Source of the DNA: Lachnospiraceae bacterium M18-1 | GTDB lineage: Bacteria; Bacillota; Clostridia; Lachnospirales; Lachnospiraceae | Reading direction: 5' to 3' | DNA: 46,309 nt | Assembly (NCBI GenBank): GCA_000403295.2 | Contig: KE159613.1 | Location: forward strand, 7,008 to 53,316 | Part shown: piece by piece, positions 9,136-17,868 of the stretch | Layout of the letters: each line of letters starts with the position of its first letter | Position numbering within the stretch: the stretch's first letter is position 1 | Program-made: the position numbers and the translations under genes | Notes under the pieces: model-generated | The model's input: the letters and a program-made list of their open reading frames with translations, nothing else | What the model was told of the DNA's origin: nothing | Databases searched by the model: none

Positions 9136-9456
9136 CTATTCTTCTTCCTCCAACGCGATCTTATCAAAAAGATACTGCAGCACATCTTCCGAGAACTTCC
9201 GCGCTGAAATTCCTATAATGCAGCTTCCATCTCCTTGCTTTTCCTGCCTTGTTACATCCGCATACATGATCAGCGTATCCGCCACAAGGATGATATCCTT
9301 TCCCAGAATATCCGGGACTTCCTCCGGCACTCGGATTCCCATCCCTAGCGGGCTTACGTTTTCCGTATGCACGAAATATTTTTCCTGCGTGTCGCATACC
9401 ACGATCACTGCATTGGCCGAGTAGCCTACCCTGCCGATTGCTCTGCGTTCCTCCAT
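9136..9456 (-). CDS. PilZ-like c-di-GMP-binding domain protein
   Basis: A 106-aa single-domain protein. The N-terminal ERRAIGR carries the R-x-x-x-R signature and TENVSPLGMGI carries the N/D-x-S-x-x-G signature of PilZ domains, which together bind cyclic di-GMP. It is the last gene of a co-oriented run with DHHW and MBOAT proteins (30 bp after the DHHW gene). By analogy with alginate and cellulose systems it may couple c-di-GMP level to polymer acetylation or export. The family assignment rests on the two short motifs and size; the regulatory role is inferred. Confidence 0.7.
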   Translation of the reverse strand: MEERRAIGRVGYSANAVIVVCDTQEKYFVHTENVSPLGMGIRVPEEVPDILGKDIILVADTLIMYADVTRQEKQGDGSCIIGISARKFSEDVLQYLFDKIALEEEE

Positions 9457-9486
9457 CTCTGACTCCCTTCTCTATAAAAAATTCAA

Positions 9487-10656
9487 TTATTCGCTCGCCA
9501 GCACATCCCCCAGTGAATTATCATTCAAAAAGGTATCCATATTATACAAAAATAACACATCCGTAATACCCTTATTCTCAACCAGCATGTGCACATTCTC
9601 ATAATAATATCTGGCGTCGATCATGATGATCTCGTTATAATAAGGGATCAGAAACGGCACAAAGCTGTTTGCATAGGAATCCTTGAATATCAGCAGCCGC
9701 CTCTGGTTGTCATTGGTGGTAACGATGTCTACCATGGCGTGGTTGCCGCCGAAGAACACCTGATACTTATCCTTTCCGTCCAGAGCCTTCCTGTCGTATA
9801 TGGTCGGCCGCTTTTCTTCGTTGTCAGAATCACTTACAAGATATTGATATTCCACATTTTCCGGCTGATACACCTCCACGGTGTCCGTTGCCTTGTGGTA
9901 GCCGCTCCTGGATGCCAGTGTGCCTGAAAAATCCGTTGCCACAGTATGGATCTTATAATCTGACACTAGTCCTTCGATCTCCAGCTGCTTTGCAGCGGCA
10001 TTAAACCCATATGCCGCCCCCCTGCTTGTCCAATGGTGGTCTGTCTTATAATAGACTCCTTCATCCACATGCTTTCTGAGAGTCTCCGTGATATCGATCA
10101 GGCCGATTCCCCCGGAAAGCTGCTTTTTGATATATTTCATATCCTCTCCCTGATCACGCACAGGAGCGCCCATCGGCAGATAATCTTTCATGATATAGGC
10201 CGCATTGGGTACGATCAGGGCATTCATCCGCAGATTGCCGTTTTTCTGGCGGAACTGGTTCATAGCCTCCAGGTTTTCCTTCGTATTTTTTTCATCCATT
10301 CCTACAGGAATCTGCATCAGGTACTTCTTCTTTCCAAGGTAGACCCCGTTAAACTCCCGTTTTCCTACGAAAAGGTCGCACCGCACTTTCAAGCGGATCC
10401 AGAGATCTCTCAGAATAAACTGATCTGAAGAATAGTCTTCCAATTCAGTCATATACTCTTTATTCTTAATATTTTCAATACCCGGCCTGGGAAATGTAGT
10501 CAGTACACGGTTCTCTTCATCCGAAATCTTTCTGTCAGGCTGTATGATGCTTGCCGCCACCAGCAGCAGGACCATTCCCGCGAAACACCAGGCCATGCTG
10601 CGATGCAGATTTTTATTTTCCTTCCGCCGTCGTTCCTTTCCCCTTTTTAATTCCAT
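9487..10656 (-). CDS. DHHW-type AlgJ/AlgX-like acetylation protein
   Basis: This 389-aa protein has an N-terminal membrane anchor (about residues 21-38) and an SGNH-like extracellular domain. The diagnostic TDHHW lies at residues 205-209, with FKDSYANSF (about 325-332) as the SGNH serine block. AlgJ/AlgX relatives transfer acetyl groups to exopolysaccharide outside the membrane, using acetyl delivered by an MBOAT partner, here encoded just upstream. ATG 10656 is preferred over ATG 10680 because a GAAGGGAAAG ribosome-binding sequence lies before it and none before the first. The polymer is unknown. Confidence 0.8.
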   Translation of the reverse strand: MELKRGKERRRKENKNLHRSMAWCFAGMVLLLVAASIIQPDRKISDEENRVLTTFPRPGIENIKNKEYMTELEDYSSDQFILRDLWIRLKVRCDLFVGKREFNGVYLGKKKYLMQIPVGMDEKNTKENLEAMNQFRQKNGNLRMNALIVPNAAYIMKDYLPMGAPVRDQGEDMKYIKKQLSGGIGLIDITETLRKHVDEGVYYKTDHHWTSRGAAYGFNAAAKQLEIEGLVSDYKIHTVATDFSGTLASRSGYHKATDTVEVYQPENVEYQYLVSDSDNEEKRPTIYDRKALDGKDKYQVFFGGNHAMVDIVTTNDNQRRLLIFKDSYANSFVPFLIPYYNEIIMIDARYYYENVHMLVENKGITDVLFLYNMDTFLNDNSLGDVLASE

Positions 10657-10816
10657 TCTTCTTTCCCTTCTCGCCCGCATTGTAGATTTTCATATAATAC
10701 TTTACACTGCCTGCAATCATTCGCTAGTCCAGTCCTCTCGTTTCTTCCTGCCCAAAAGTTTTCCTACGATACAGTCCCCGTCAGAACTGAAGCGTCTGTC
10801 CGATCCTCCATGCGGA

Positions 10817-12229
10817 TCAAAACCGGAAATACAGGAAGGGATTGTAAGTATCATTGACCAGATACGCCGTTGAAATCAGAAAAATCCCTGCATACATCAC
10901 AACGCTGACAATCTGCATATACCGCTCTTCCCTCCAGATCAGTTCCGAGAACTTCCGGTATACAAGCGGAGTGCTTCCGATTCCCGCAATGATACCGAGC
11001 ATCAGGCTGGATTTCAGGTAGTAGAAGCCAGTCATATCGATCAGTCCTTTTCCTCCGATACCAAACATAGCGCCCAGATAAGACGCCGCGCCTCCCAGCG
11101 AAGGCGAGAAGAACAGTACCCAGCCGAACATCACAAGGATTATGGTGTACACGTGTCTGGCCGTCTGCGGAAAGCGTTCCAGCACATCACCCAGCACATA
11201 TTTTTCCAGACACAGGATGATACCGTAATACAGCCCCCATAAAATAAAGTTCCATGCAGCGCCGTGCCACAGTCCGGTCAGCATCCACACGATCATCAGA
11301 TTCCGGATGGCTTTTGGCGTACCGCCCCGGTTGCCGCCCAGAGGGATATATACGTACTCTTTGAACCAGGAACTTAAGGAGATATGCCATCTCCGCCAAA
11401 ATTCCGTGATACTTTTAGATATATATGGATAGTCAAAGTTCCTTATAAAATCGAACCCGAGCATTTTTCCCAGTCCCACTGCCATGTCCGAATAGCCGCC
11501 GAAATCAAAATAAATCTGCATCGTATAGGCAAAACATCCAATCCATGCCGTCAGCGCGGACATCTGCGGGATTCCAAGTGAAATAATGGATTCGTAAATA
11601 CTTCCGATATTGTTGGCGATCAGCACTTTTTTTCCCAGCCCCCGCAGGAACCATACGGAGCCTTCCCCGAATCGTTCCCAGGAGATGGTCCGCTTCTTAA
11701 GCTGTCTCTCCACATCTGAATACCGCACGATCGGTCCGGCAATGAGCTGAGGAAACATACTTACATAAGCGCCGAATGCAATGGGATCATGCTGCGCCAT
11801 TACCTTGCCGCGGTACACATCGATCACATAAGACATGGTCTGGAAGGTATAAAAAGAAATCCCTATAGGAAGCGCGAGCTCTTTATACGGAATATCAAAC
11901 GGCAGCACTGTATTTAAGTTCTCGATCAAAAAGCCATAGTATTTATAAAATCCCAAAATCAGAAAATTGATCACCGCCGTCACGATGCAGGCTGTTTTTG
12001 CCTTTTCCATATTGCCGGCCCGGATATGGGTCTCCAATTCTAAACCGCTGACAAAATTGATCCCGATACTGAGCAGCATCAATACCACATACACCGGCTC
12101 GCCCCATGCATAAAAAATCAGGCTGGAGATCAGAAGCACAAGGTTCTTTCCTGCAAACGGCATCACATAATATATCACCAGCACAATAGGCAAAAATACA
12201 AAGATAAAAAATATACTGCTGAAAATCAT
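10817..12229 (-). CDS. MBOAT family O-acyltransferase, AlgI-like
   Basis: A polytopic membrane protein of 470 aa, the usual size for AlgI/DltB-type MBOAT proteins. The N-terminus MIFSSIFFIFVFLP is typical. The catalytic histidine region is WHGAAWNF (His322), with the second conserved WRRWHIS block at about 279-284 and the MQIYFDFGGYSDMA motif at 238-250. It would pass acetyl groups across the membrane to the DHHW protein. It is flanked by DUF4358-like (upstream, 10 bp) and DHHW genes, so the set probably acts as one polymer-acetylation system. Confidence 0.9.
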   Translation of the reverse strand: MIFSSIFFIFVFLPIVLVIYYVMPFAGKNLVLLISSLIFYAWGEPVYVVLMLLSIGINFVSGLELETHIRAGNMEKAKTACIVTAVINFLILGFYKYYGFLIENLNTVLPFDIPYKELALPIGISFYTFQTMSYVIDVYRGKVMAQHDPIAFGAYVSMFPQLIAGPIVRYSDVERQLKKRTISWERFGEGSVWFLRGLGKKVLIANNIGSIYESIISLGIPQMSALTAWIGCFAYTMQIYFDFGGYSDMAVGLGKMLGFDFIRNFDYPYISKSITEFWRRWHISLSSWFKEYVYIPLGGNRGGTPKAIRNLMIVWMLTGLWHGAAWNFILWGLYYGIILCLEKYVLGDVLERFPQTARHVYTIILVMFGWVLFFSPSLGGAASYLGAMFGIGGKGLIDMTGFYYLKSSLMLGIIAGIGSTPLVYRKFSELIWREERYMQIVSVVMYAGIFLISTAYLVNDTYNPFLYFRF

Positions 12230-12239
12230 AATCTCTACC

Positions 12240-12887
12240 TCATAAGCTTTTTACAAAGGCTTCCTGTGCATCGGACGCATGTTCCCCAACCACATAGAGC
12301 ACAAAATTGCCTCTTTCTAAAAGTACATGTTTATTCAGCAATGCTGTCTGTTCCGCGCCGTAACCTTGAAAGCTCTTCAGCTGAGTATCCAGGCGTTCCA
12401 AAATGGCATCCTGCACCTGCTTCTTCTGGCTGCTGTCCTTCAGCTTTACAAGAAGCATCTCGTGGGCATCCATATTGTCAATCGGGGCATACAATACCGC
12501 CCCCTCATAATCCTTGGGGTTCAGACCATAGAAACGCTTTACCATCCTCGCCTCTGCCGCTTCCATCCCCTGGAACTCCGCAGCCTTAACTACATTCTCT
12601 GCCACTGTCTCAATCTTAGCTGAGCTGACGGGGTCATTGACCATATCCAGTATGACAAATATCAGCAGGACTGCAGCAAGTGCGTACTTGATATAATGGC
12701 AGGGAATCCCTGACAGCTTTTCATACGGAAGCGCACCCTCAGTCCGGTTCTGCCTGGATGCGTGAATCCCGGACTCCTGTCTGACGGGCATCTTTACTTT
12801 TGGAAATCTGAACTGACTATTTCCGGATCCGTTCCTGGCTTCATCCCGTTTACTATCTTGTCTTTTTGGAAAAACAATTCTTTTCAT
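12240..12887 (-). CDS. DUF4358-like membrane-anchored protein
   Basis: A protein of about 215 aa: a basic, disordered N-terminus (about 60 residues), one transmembrane helix (YIKYALAAVLLIFVILDMV) and an extracellular domain of about 135 residues ending VVGEHASDAQEAFVKSL. The outer domain resembles DUF4358, a family of unknown function that accompanies MBOAT/DHHW genes in Clostridia. ATG 12887 follows the stop of the SGNH gene within a few bases, which suggests translational coupling. GTG 12893 is the alternative start. The family name is from recall and could be wrong. Confidence 0.65.
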   Translation of the reverse strand: MKRIVFPKRQDSKRDEARNGSGNSQFRFPKVKMPVRQESGIHASRQNRTEGALPYEKLSGIPCHYIKYALAAVLLIFVILDMVNDPVSSAKIETVAENVVKAAEFQGMEAAEARMVKRFYGLNPKDYEGAVLYAPIDNMDAHEMLLVKLKDSSQKKQVQDAILERLDTQLKSFQGYGAEQTALLNKHVLLERGNFVLYVVGEHASDAQEAFVKSL

Positions 12888-12889
12888 CT

Positions 12890-13672
12890 TCACTGCTCGT
12901 TCACCTCTGTCAGCATATTCGCCGCCCAGTATTTATAAAAGTCAGGCTGCAGATGGAGGCCGTCGTCCTGATACAGGTTCTGATGCTCTTCCGCAACATA
13001 TGTATTGTCAATATAACGGTATCCCTGCTGCTCTGTCATTGCTTTCAGCGCAGCATTATATTCTCCCAGCCGTGCATAACTCTCATTCCAGATCGCTGTA
13101 GGCCCAGGCGGCAGTATGGAGTTCAGATAAACCTCTGCATTCGGCAGCGCCCCTATGACCGCCTGCATCTGTGCGGCACACTCCGCCGCATAATCTGCCG
13201 GTTCCGGCCACAGCCCGCAGGTAATATCATTGATTCCAAAGCAGAGGAATACCCGTTCCGGATTCAATCTCCTCAACTGGTCAATATGCTCTGACACATC
13301 TGTGATCATGCTGCCGCTTTCCGCAATGACCCAGTCCTCCAGAAGAAATTCATAAAATGAAAACCCCACTGCACGGGAATCCCCCATCACGGCACAGCTC
13401 TCAAAGCTGCCCCATATCATGCTTTCATCTGTATCTGCCATATCCAGGCTGTGCCTGACTCGGATTGCCTTAATTCTTTCATTAATCTCCGCCTGATCCT
13501 GCTGTTCCAGGCTTTCCAGATAACGGATGCCCTGGGCTACCTTTTCCTTATTCTGCTCCTGCTTCTGGTTTTTATAAATAAACACAATAATAACGACAGC
13601 GATAACGATTATCCCTGCCGCCAATAAAATAAACTTTATATCTGGTAAATGGGCTCTTTTCCCTGTTCTCAT
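12890..13672 (-). CDS. SGNH/GDSL hydrolase, membrane anchored
   Basis: A 260-aa protein with an N-terminal transmembrane helix (about 13-33) and an extracellular SGNH fold. Block I is GDSRAVG (97-103), block III is GIND (146-149), and block V is DGLH (237-240), so Ser, Asn, Asp and His are all present. It is probably an acetyl esterase or acyltransferase acting on a surface polymer. ATG 13672 is chosen because GGGGAGAA precedes it; the frame upstream lacks such a site. It is the first gene of the acetylation cluster. Confidence 0.82.
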   Translation of the reverse strand: MRTGKRAHLPDIKFILLAAGIIVIAVVIIVFIYKNQKQEQNKEKVAQGIRYLESLEQQDQAEINERIKAIRVRHSLDMADTDESMIWGSFESCAVMGDSRAVGFSFYEFLLEDWVIAESGSMITDVSEHIDQLRRLNPERVFLCFGINDITCGLWPEPADYAAECAAQMQAVIGALPNAEVYLNSILPPGPTAIWNESYARLGEYNAALKAMTEQQGYRYIDNTYVAEEHQNLYQDDGLHLQPDFYKYWAANMLTEVNEQ

Positions 13673-13882
13673 TTGTATTCTCCCCGAAAATAGCATTTCA
13701 AAACAGCAGACGATACGCTTCTGTTCTGAACAATTACTAACATTCTACTATTTCTCCCCCATATTTTCAATATAAATTTGCAACCGGCAAAATATCCCAC
13801 AAAATTTGTGCTGTATTTCTCTCTTAATCTTCCGTCCTGCTTCGTCGTATACAGCAAAACATTTAAAGTTTTTATCTCTGAC

Positions 13883-14191
13883 TTATTTCAGCATATCCAG
13901 CACTGCCCTTTTGGGTTTCGCCCCAAGATCCCTCTTTACTTCCTCGCCGTTCTTGAATACGATCAGAGTCGGGATGCTCATGACACCATATTTCTGTGCG
14001 ATCTCCAGTTCATTGTCAATATTCAGCTTTCCTACCTTTACATCATTCACTTCCCCTGCAATCTCCTCGATCACCGGAGCCATCATTTTGCAGGGCCCGC
14101 ACCAGTCCGCATAAAAATCTACCAGGACCGGCTTATCGGACTGCAGGACCTCCTGTTCAAAATTCTGTGCCGTGATTGTTAATACTGCCAT
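13883..14191 (-). CDS. trxA: Thioredoxin
   Basis: A 102-aa protein with the redox-active WCGPCKM motif at about residues 30-36 and the cis-proline in SIPTL. Length and sequence are those of a canonical cytoplasmic thioredoxin. A strong AAGGAGGA precedes ATG by 6 bp. It lies 108 bp downstream of the purN-purD gene on the same strand, so it may be cotranscribed or have its own promoter. No thioredoxin reductase gene is next to it. Confidence 0.95.
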   Translation of the reverse strand: MAVLTITAQNFEQEVLQSDKPVLVDFYADWCGPCKMMAPVIEEIAGEVNDVKVGKLNIDNELEIAQKYGVMSIPTLIVFKNGEEVKRDLGAKPKRAVLDMLK

Positions 14192-14299
14192 TGTTCTTCC
14201 TCCTTTTTTCGTACTTCTGCCGTAATTTGTGCGATGGATGCCGGAAGCATACTGCCTCCCGGCATCCTCTGGCCGCAGACCGCTGTATTTTACGGCTTC

Positions 14300-16222
14300 T
14301 TACGCTTCATCTATAGCTTTCCCAATATCATGCCGCATATACTTATTTCCAAATTCCACCCAGTCCGTGGCCGCATATGCATTTTCCCGGGCTTCCCTCA
14401 AATTTCTTCCCTTAGCAGTGACACCCAGCACCCGACCGCCGTTGGTCACGATCTTATCCCCATCAAACTTGGTTCCCGCATGGAAGCAATAATATCCTTC
14501 ATGCTCCTTAAATTTTTCCAGCCCGCTGATGGCAAAGCCCTTTTCGTATTTGAGCGGATATCCGTCCGATGCCAGCACCACACAGACCGCCGCATTGTCC
14601 TCAAATTCCAGTTCTACCTGTCCCAGACAGCCGTCGATACAGGCTTCTACCACTTCGATCAGATCATTTTTCATCCGGGGCAGTACCACCTGTGCTTCTG
14701 GATCCCCGAAGCGCGCATTGTATTCCAGCACCTTGGGCCCATCCTCCGTCAGGATCAGTCCGAAGAAGATCACGCCCTTGAACGGCCTTCCCTCTTCCGC
14801 CATTGCGTCGACAGTGGCCTGATAGATATATTTCTCACAGAACTGCTCCACCTCGTCCGTATAGAAAGGACTCGGAGAAAAGGTTCCCATTCCTCCCGTA
14901 TTCAGACCTGTATCGCCGTCTCCTGCCCGCTTGTGGTCCTGGGCAGAGGTCATGGTCTTGATGGTCTTGCCGTCTACAAAGGAGAGCACCGACACTTCCC
15001 GTCCCACCAGAAATTCTTCCACCACCATCTCATTTCCCGCGGAACCGAACTTCTTATCCAGCATGATCGTCTTAACGCCTTCTTTTGCCTCTTCCAGATT
15101 CTGGCAGATCAGCACCCCCTTACCAAGAGCCAGCCCGTCCGCCTTGAGTACGATTGGGAACTTCGCCGTTTCCAGATAAGCCACAGCCGCATCCGGATCG
15201 ATAAAGTTCTCAAAAGCTGCTGTGGGAATATTGTATTTTTTCATCAGATTTTTTGAAAATGCCTTGGATCCCTCCAGGATCGCCGCGTTCTTCCGGGGGC
15301 CGAATGTCCGGATGCCGACTGCTTCCAGCTCATCCACCAGTCCGCCTACCAGCGGGTCGTCCATTCCCACGATAACAAGATCGATCCGGTTCTCCTTCGC
15401 AAATGCCGTAAGCTTGTCAAACTCCATGGCGCCGATCGGCACACATTCGGCAAACTCTGCAATTCCGGCATTTCCCGGCGCACAGTACATCTTCGTTACT
15501 TTCGGGCTTTTCGCGGCGCTGGCCGCGATCGCATGTTCTCTGCCTCCGCTTCCCACAATCAATACTTTCATCTCTGCCTCCTGTCCGCTTCTCGTTGGTT
15601 CTTCTATGACTGTCTTTTGATCTTCCACCGTGACCCTCCCGTTGGCGATCAGGTCAATAGCCCGCGGCAGGATCTTCCACTCTGCCTGCTCCATGACCCT
15701 GCGCTGCAGTTCCCTGGGAGTATCTCCATGCCGCACCTCCACGGCCTTCTGCAGGATGATCGGCCCGGTATCCGTACCCTCGTCTACAAAGTGCACCGTG
15801 GCGCCGACCACCTTCACACCTCTGGCCAGAGCCGCCTCATGCACCTTCAGGCCGTAATATCCGGTTCCGCAGAAAGAGGGGATCAGAGAAGGATGGATAT
15901 TGATCATTCTGTTTCTGTATTTTGCCGTCATCTCTGGAGGAATCACCACCAGAAAACCGGCCAGCACCACCAGATCCGGCTCAAAGGCATCCACCGCCTC
16001 CAAAAGCTTTTGATTAAACTGCGCCCGGTCTTCAAAATCCTTCGGCGAAATACAAGCCGCCGGTATGCCGTGTTTTGCGGCACGTTCCAGGGCATATGCA
16101 TTTTTATTATTACTGATGACTCCCGCAATCTTTGTATTGGTAATGGTTCCGGCTTCCACTGCGTCAATAATGGCCTGCAGATTGGTCCCGCCTCCGGAGA
16201 CCATGACTACGACGTTTAGCAT
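14300..16222 (-). CDS. purN-purD: PurN-PurD fusion: GAR transformylase and GAR synthetase
   Basis: One 640-aa frame joins two purine enzymes. Residues 1-200 are phosphoribosylglycinamide formyltransferase (PurN): GGGTNLQ at 10-16, catalytic Asn108 and His110 in [10 protein letters not shown], and Asp151 in GTDTGP. After a linker of about 17 residues, residues 218-640 are phosphoribosylamine-glycine ligase (PurD, ATP-grasp, GSGGREHA at the start, [11 protein letters not shown] and [12 protein letters not shown] further on). PurD makes GAR and PurN formylates it, so consecutive steps 2 and 3 of IMP synthesis are linked. The PurD part has its own ATG and an AGGAGG 5 bp before it (see separate entry), so a stand-alone PurD may also be made. 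The start overlaps purM by 7 bp. Confidence 0.9.
   Translation of the reverse strand: MLNVVVMVSGGGTNLQAIIDAVEAGTITNTKIAGVISNNKNAYALERAAKHGIPAACISPKDFEDRAQFNQKLLEAVDAFEPDLVVLAGFLVVIPPEMTAKYRNRMINIHPSLIPSFCGTGYYGLKVHEAALARGVKVVGATVHFVDEGTDTGPIILQKAVEVRHGDTPRELQRRVMEQAEWKILPRAIDLIANGRVTVEDQKTVIEEPTRSGQEAEMKVLIVGSGGREHAIAASAAKSPKVTKMYCAPGNAGIAEFAECVPIGAMEFDKLTAFAKENRIDLVIVGMDDPLVGGLVDELEAVGIRTFGPRKNAAILEGSKAFSKNLMKKYNIPTAAFENFIDPDAAVAYLETAKFPIVLKADGLALGKGVLICQNLEEAKEGVKTIMLDKKFGSAGNEMVVEEFLVGREVSVLSFVDGKTIKTMTSAQDHKRAGDGDTGLNTGGMGTFSPSPFYTDEVEQFCEKYIYQATVDAMAEEGRPFKGVIFFGLILTEDGPKVLEYNARFGDPEAQVVLPRMKNDLIEVVEACIDGCLGQVELEFEDNAAVCVVLASDGYPLKYEKGFAISGLEKFKEHEGYYCFHAGTKFDGDKIVTNGGRVLGVTAKGRNLREARENAYAATDWVEFGNKYMRHDIGKAIDEA
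15569..15582 (-). promoter_or_regulatory. Internal ribosome binding site and ATG for PurD
   Basis: Inside the fusion frame AGGAGG (complement of 15577-15582) lies 5 bp before the ATG (15569-15571) that begins [14 protein letters not shown], the normal N-terminus of PurD. Initiation here would give a 423-aa protein of ordinary PurD length. Confidence 0.7.
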
Positions 16223-17247
16223 AAGGACACCCCTTTTTCACCTGCTTCAATCTCTCCTACCACATAAGGAGTCTCGCCTGCTGCCCGGATTGCTTCCATG
16301 GTCTTGTCCGCGTCTGCCGCATCCACTGCCAGCACCATTCCCAATCCCATGTTGTATGTGTTGTACATCATCTGTTCTTCGATGCCGCCGTTCCTTGCAA
16401 GCAGCCCAAAGATCGGAGGAATGGGATAGCTGTCCCTGCGGATGACTGCCCGTGTGCTGTCCTTTAACATTCTTGGAATATTCTCATAAAAACCGCCCCC
16501 GGTAATGTGGCTGCATGCCTTTACCGTCACACCGGCCCCGCGGATACTGCGGAGTGCTTTCACATAAATCTTGGTGGGTGCCAGCAGCGCTTCGCCCAGG
16601 ATACATCCCAGACTGTCATAGTACGTTTCCAGAGATTCTTTTGTCATCTCAAATACCTTCCTCACCAGGGAAAAGCCATTGCTGTGTACGCCCGAGGACG
16701 CCATGCCGATGAGTATGTCTCCTGCCTTCAAGTCCTTTCCGGTGATCAGGTCCTTTTCATCTACGATCCCCACCGCGAATCCGGCCAGATCATATTCGTC
16801 TTCCGGATAAAAGCCCGGCATCTCCGCGGTCTCTCCGCCGATCAGCGCGGCATTAGACTGCCTGCAGCCCTCCGCAACCCCGCTTACGATGGCCGCGATC
16901 TTCTCAGGTTCATTTTTACCGCATGCAATGTAATCCAGGAAAAACAGCGGTTCACCGCCTGCGCAGGCAATATCGTTGACACACATCGCCACACAGTCGA
17001 TCCCCACCGTATCGTGCCGGTCCATGAGAAACGCCAGCTTCAGCTTTGTCCCCACACCGTCCGTACCGGATACCAGAGTCGGCTTTTCCATCTGTTTAAA
17101 CCGTTCCATGGAGAATGCTCCGGAAAAACCGCCCAGGTTCGTCAGAACCTCCGGGCGCATCGTCCCCTGCACATGCTTCTTCATCAATTCCACTGCCTTA
17201 TAGCCGGCCTCAATGTCCACGCCGGCAGCCTTGTAATCTATTGCCAT
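16216..17247 (-). CDS. purM: Phosphoribosylformylglycinamidine cyclo-ligase (AIR synthetase)
   Basis: A 343-aa PurM that closes the imidazole ring in purine synthesis. [11 protein letters not shown] near residue 60 and [11 protein letters not shown] near 140 are signature segments of the family. ATG 17247 with AAGGAGAA upstream is preferred over the longer frame from 17286. The 3' end overlaps purN-purD, so translation is probably coupled. Length is normal. Confidence 0.95.
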   Translation of the reverse strand: MAIDYKAAGVDIEAGYKAVELMKKHVQGTMRPEVLTNLGGFSGAFSMERFKQMEKPTLVSGTDGVGTKLKLAFLMDRHDTVGIDCVAMCVNDIACAGGEPLFFLDYIACGKNEPEKIAAIVSGVAEGCRQSNAALIGGETAEMPGFYPEDEYDLAGFAVGIVDEKDLITGKDLKAGDILIGMASSGVHSNGFSLVRKVFEMTKESLETYYDSLGCILGEALLAPTKIYVKALRSIRGAGVTVKACSHITGGGFYENIPRMLKDSTRAVIRRDSYPIPPIFGLLARNGGIEEQMMYNTYNMGLGMVLAVDAADADKTMEAIRAAGETPYVVGEIEAGEKGVSLC

Positions 17248-17358
17248 TGCTCTTTCTCCTTCTTCTGTCCTGTGAACAGCACGCACACACCTGTCATCAC
17301 AGGTCGCTGGCAGACAAAACGGCGCGTCCCGTTCTGCCTCCCGGCGTGCCGGAAATTC

Positions 17359-17868
17359 TCATTGTGCCAGATATGCCTCATAACCGATCTCGTCCAGCTT
17401 CGAAGCCTTGGCCTGAACGGTCTCTTTCATTTCTTTCGTATGATCCTTTAACTGATCCAGAATCTCTGGTTCCGATACAGACAGAATCTTCGCAGCCAGG
17501 ATCGCCGCATTCATACCGCCATCGATCGCCACGGTTGCCACCGGAATACCGGGGGGCATCTGTACGATCGAATACAGCGCGTCCATCCCGTCCAGATTCT
17601 TCCCTGACAGCGGCACACCGATGACCGGCATCGGAAACAGCGCCGCGCACATGCCCGGCAGATGGGCCGCCATACCTGCCCCGGCAATGATCACCTTGAT
17701 CCCTTTTCCTTCAGCCGCCTTCGCCCATTCAAAAAACACATCCGGCTCCCGATGAGCGGAGATGATTGTCATCTCATAATCAATCCCAAACTTTTCCAAC
17801 TGCTTTGCAGCCTTGCTCATGACTTTCAAGTCCGAGTCACTGCCCATTACAATTCCTACCTTCGGCAT
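17359..17868 (-). CDS. purE: N5-carboxyaminoimidazole ribonucleotide mutase
   Basis: A 169-aa class I PurE. GSDSDLKVM at residues 8-16, SAHREPD (about 38-44), HLPGMCAA and SIVQMPPGIPVATVA are the expected active-site segments. The usual AGAGGAAH loop reads AGAGMAAH and the conserved threonine of SAHRTP is glutamate, differences that I have the impression are lineage-typical. The start overlaps the end of the aminopeptidase gene by 32 bp. No purK is seen in the window. Confidence 0.93.
   Translation of the reverse strand: MPKVGIVMGSDSDLKVMSKAAKQLEKFGIDYEMTIISAHREPDVFFEWAKAAEGKGIKVIIAGAGMAAHLPGMCAALFPMPVIGVPLSGKNLDGMDALYSIVQMPPGIPVATVAIDGGMNAAILAAKILSVSEPEILDQLKDHTKEMKETVQAKASKLDEIGYEAYLAQ

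Noticed and set aside
14234..15256. 340-codon plus-strand frame opposite the purD part
   Set aside because: It is a shadow of a well-defined enzyme gene on the minus strand, with no family features and no ribosome binding site.
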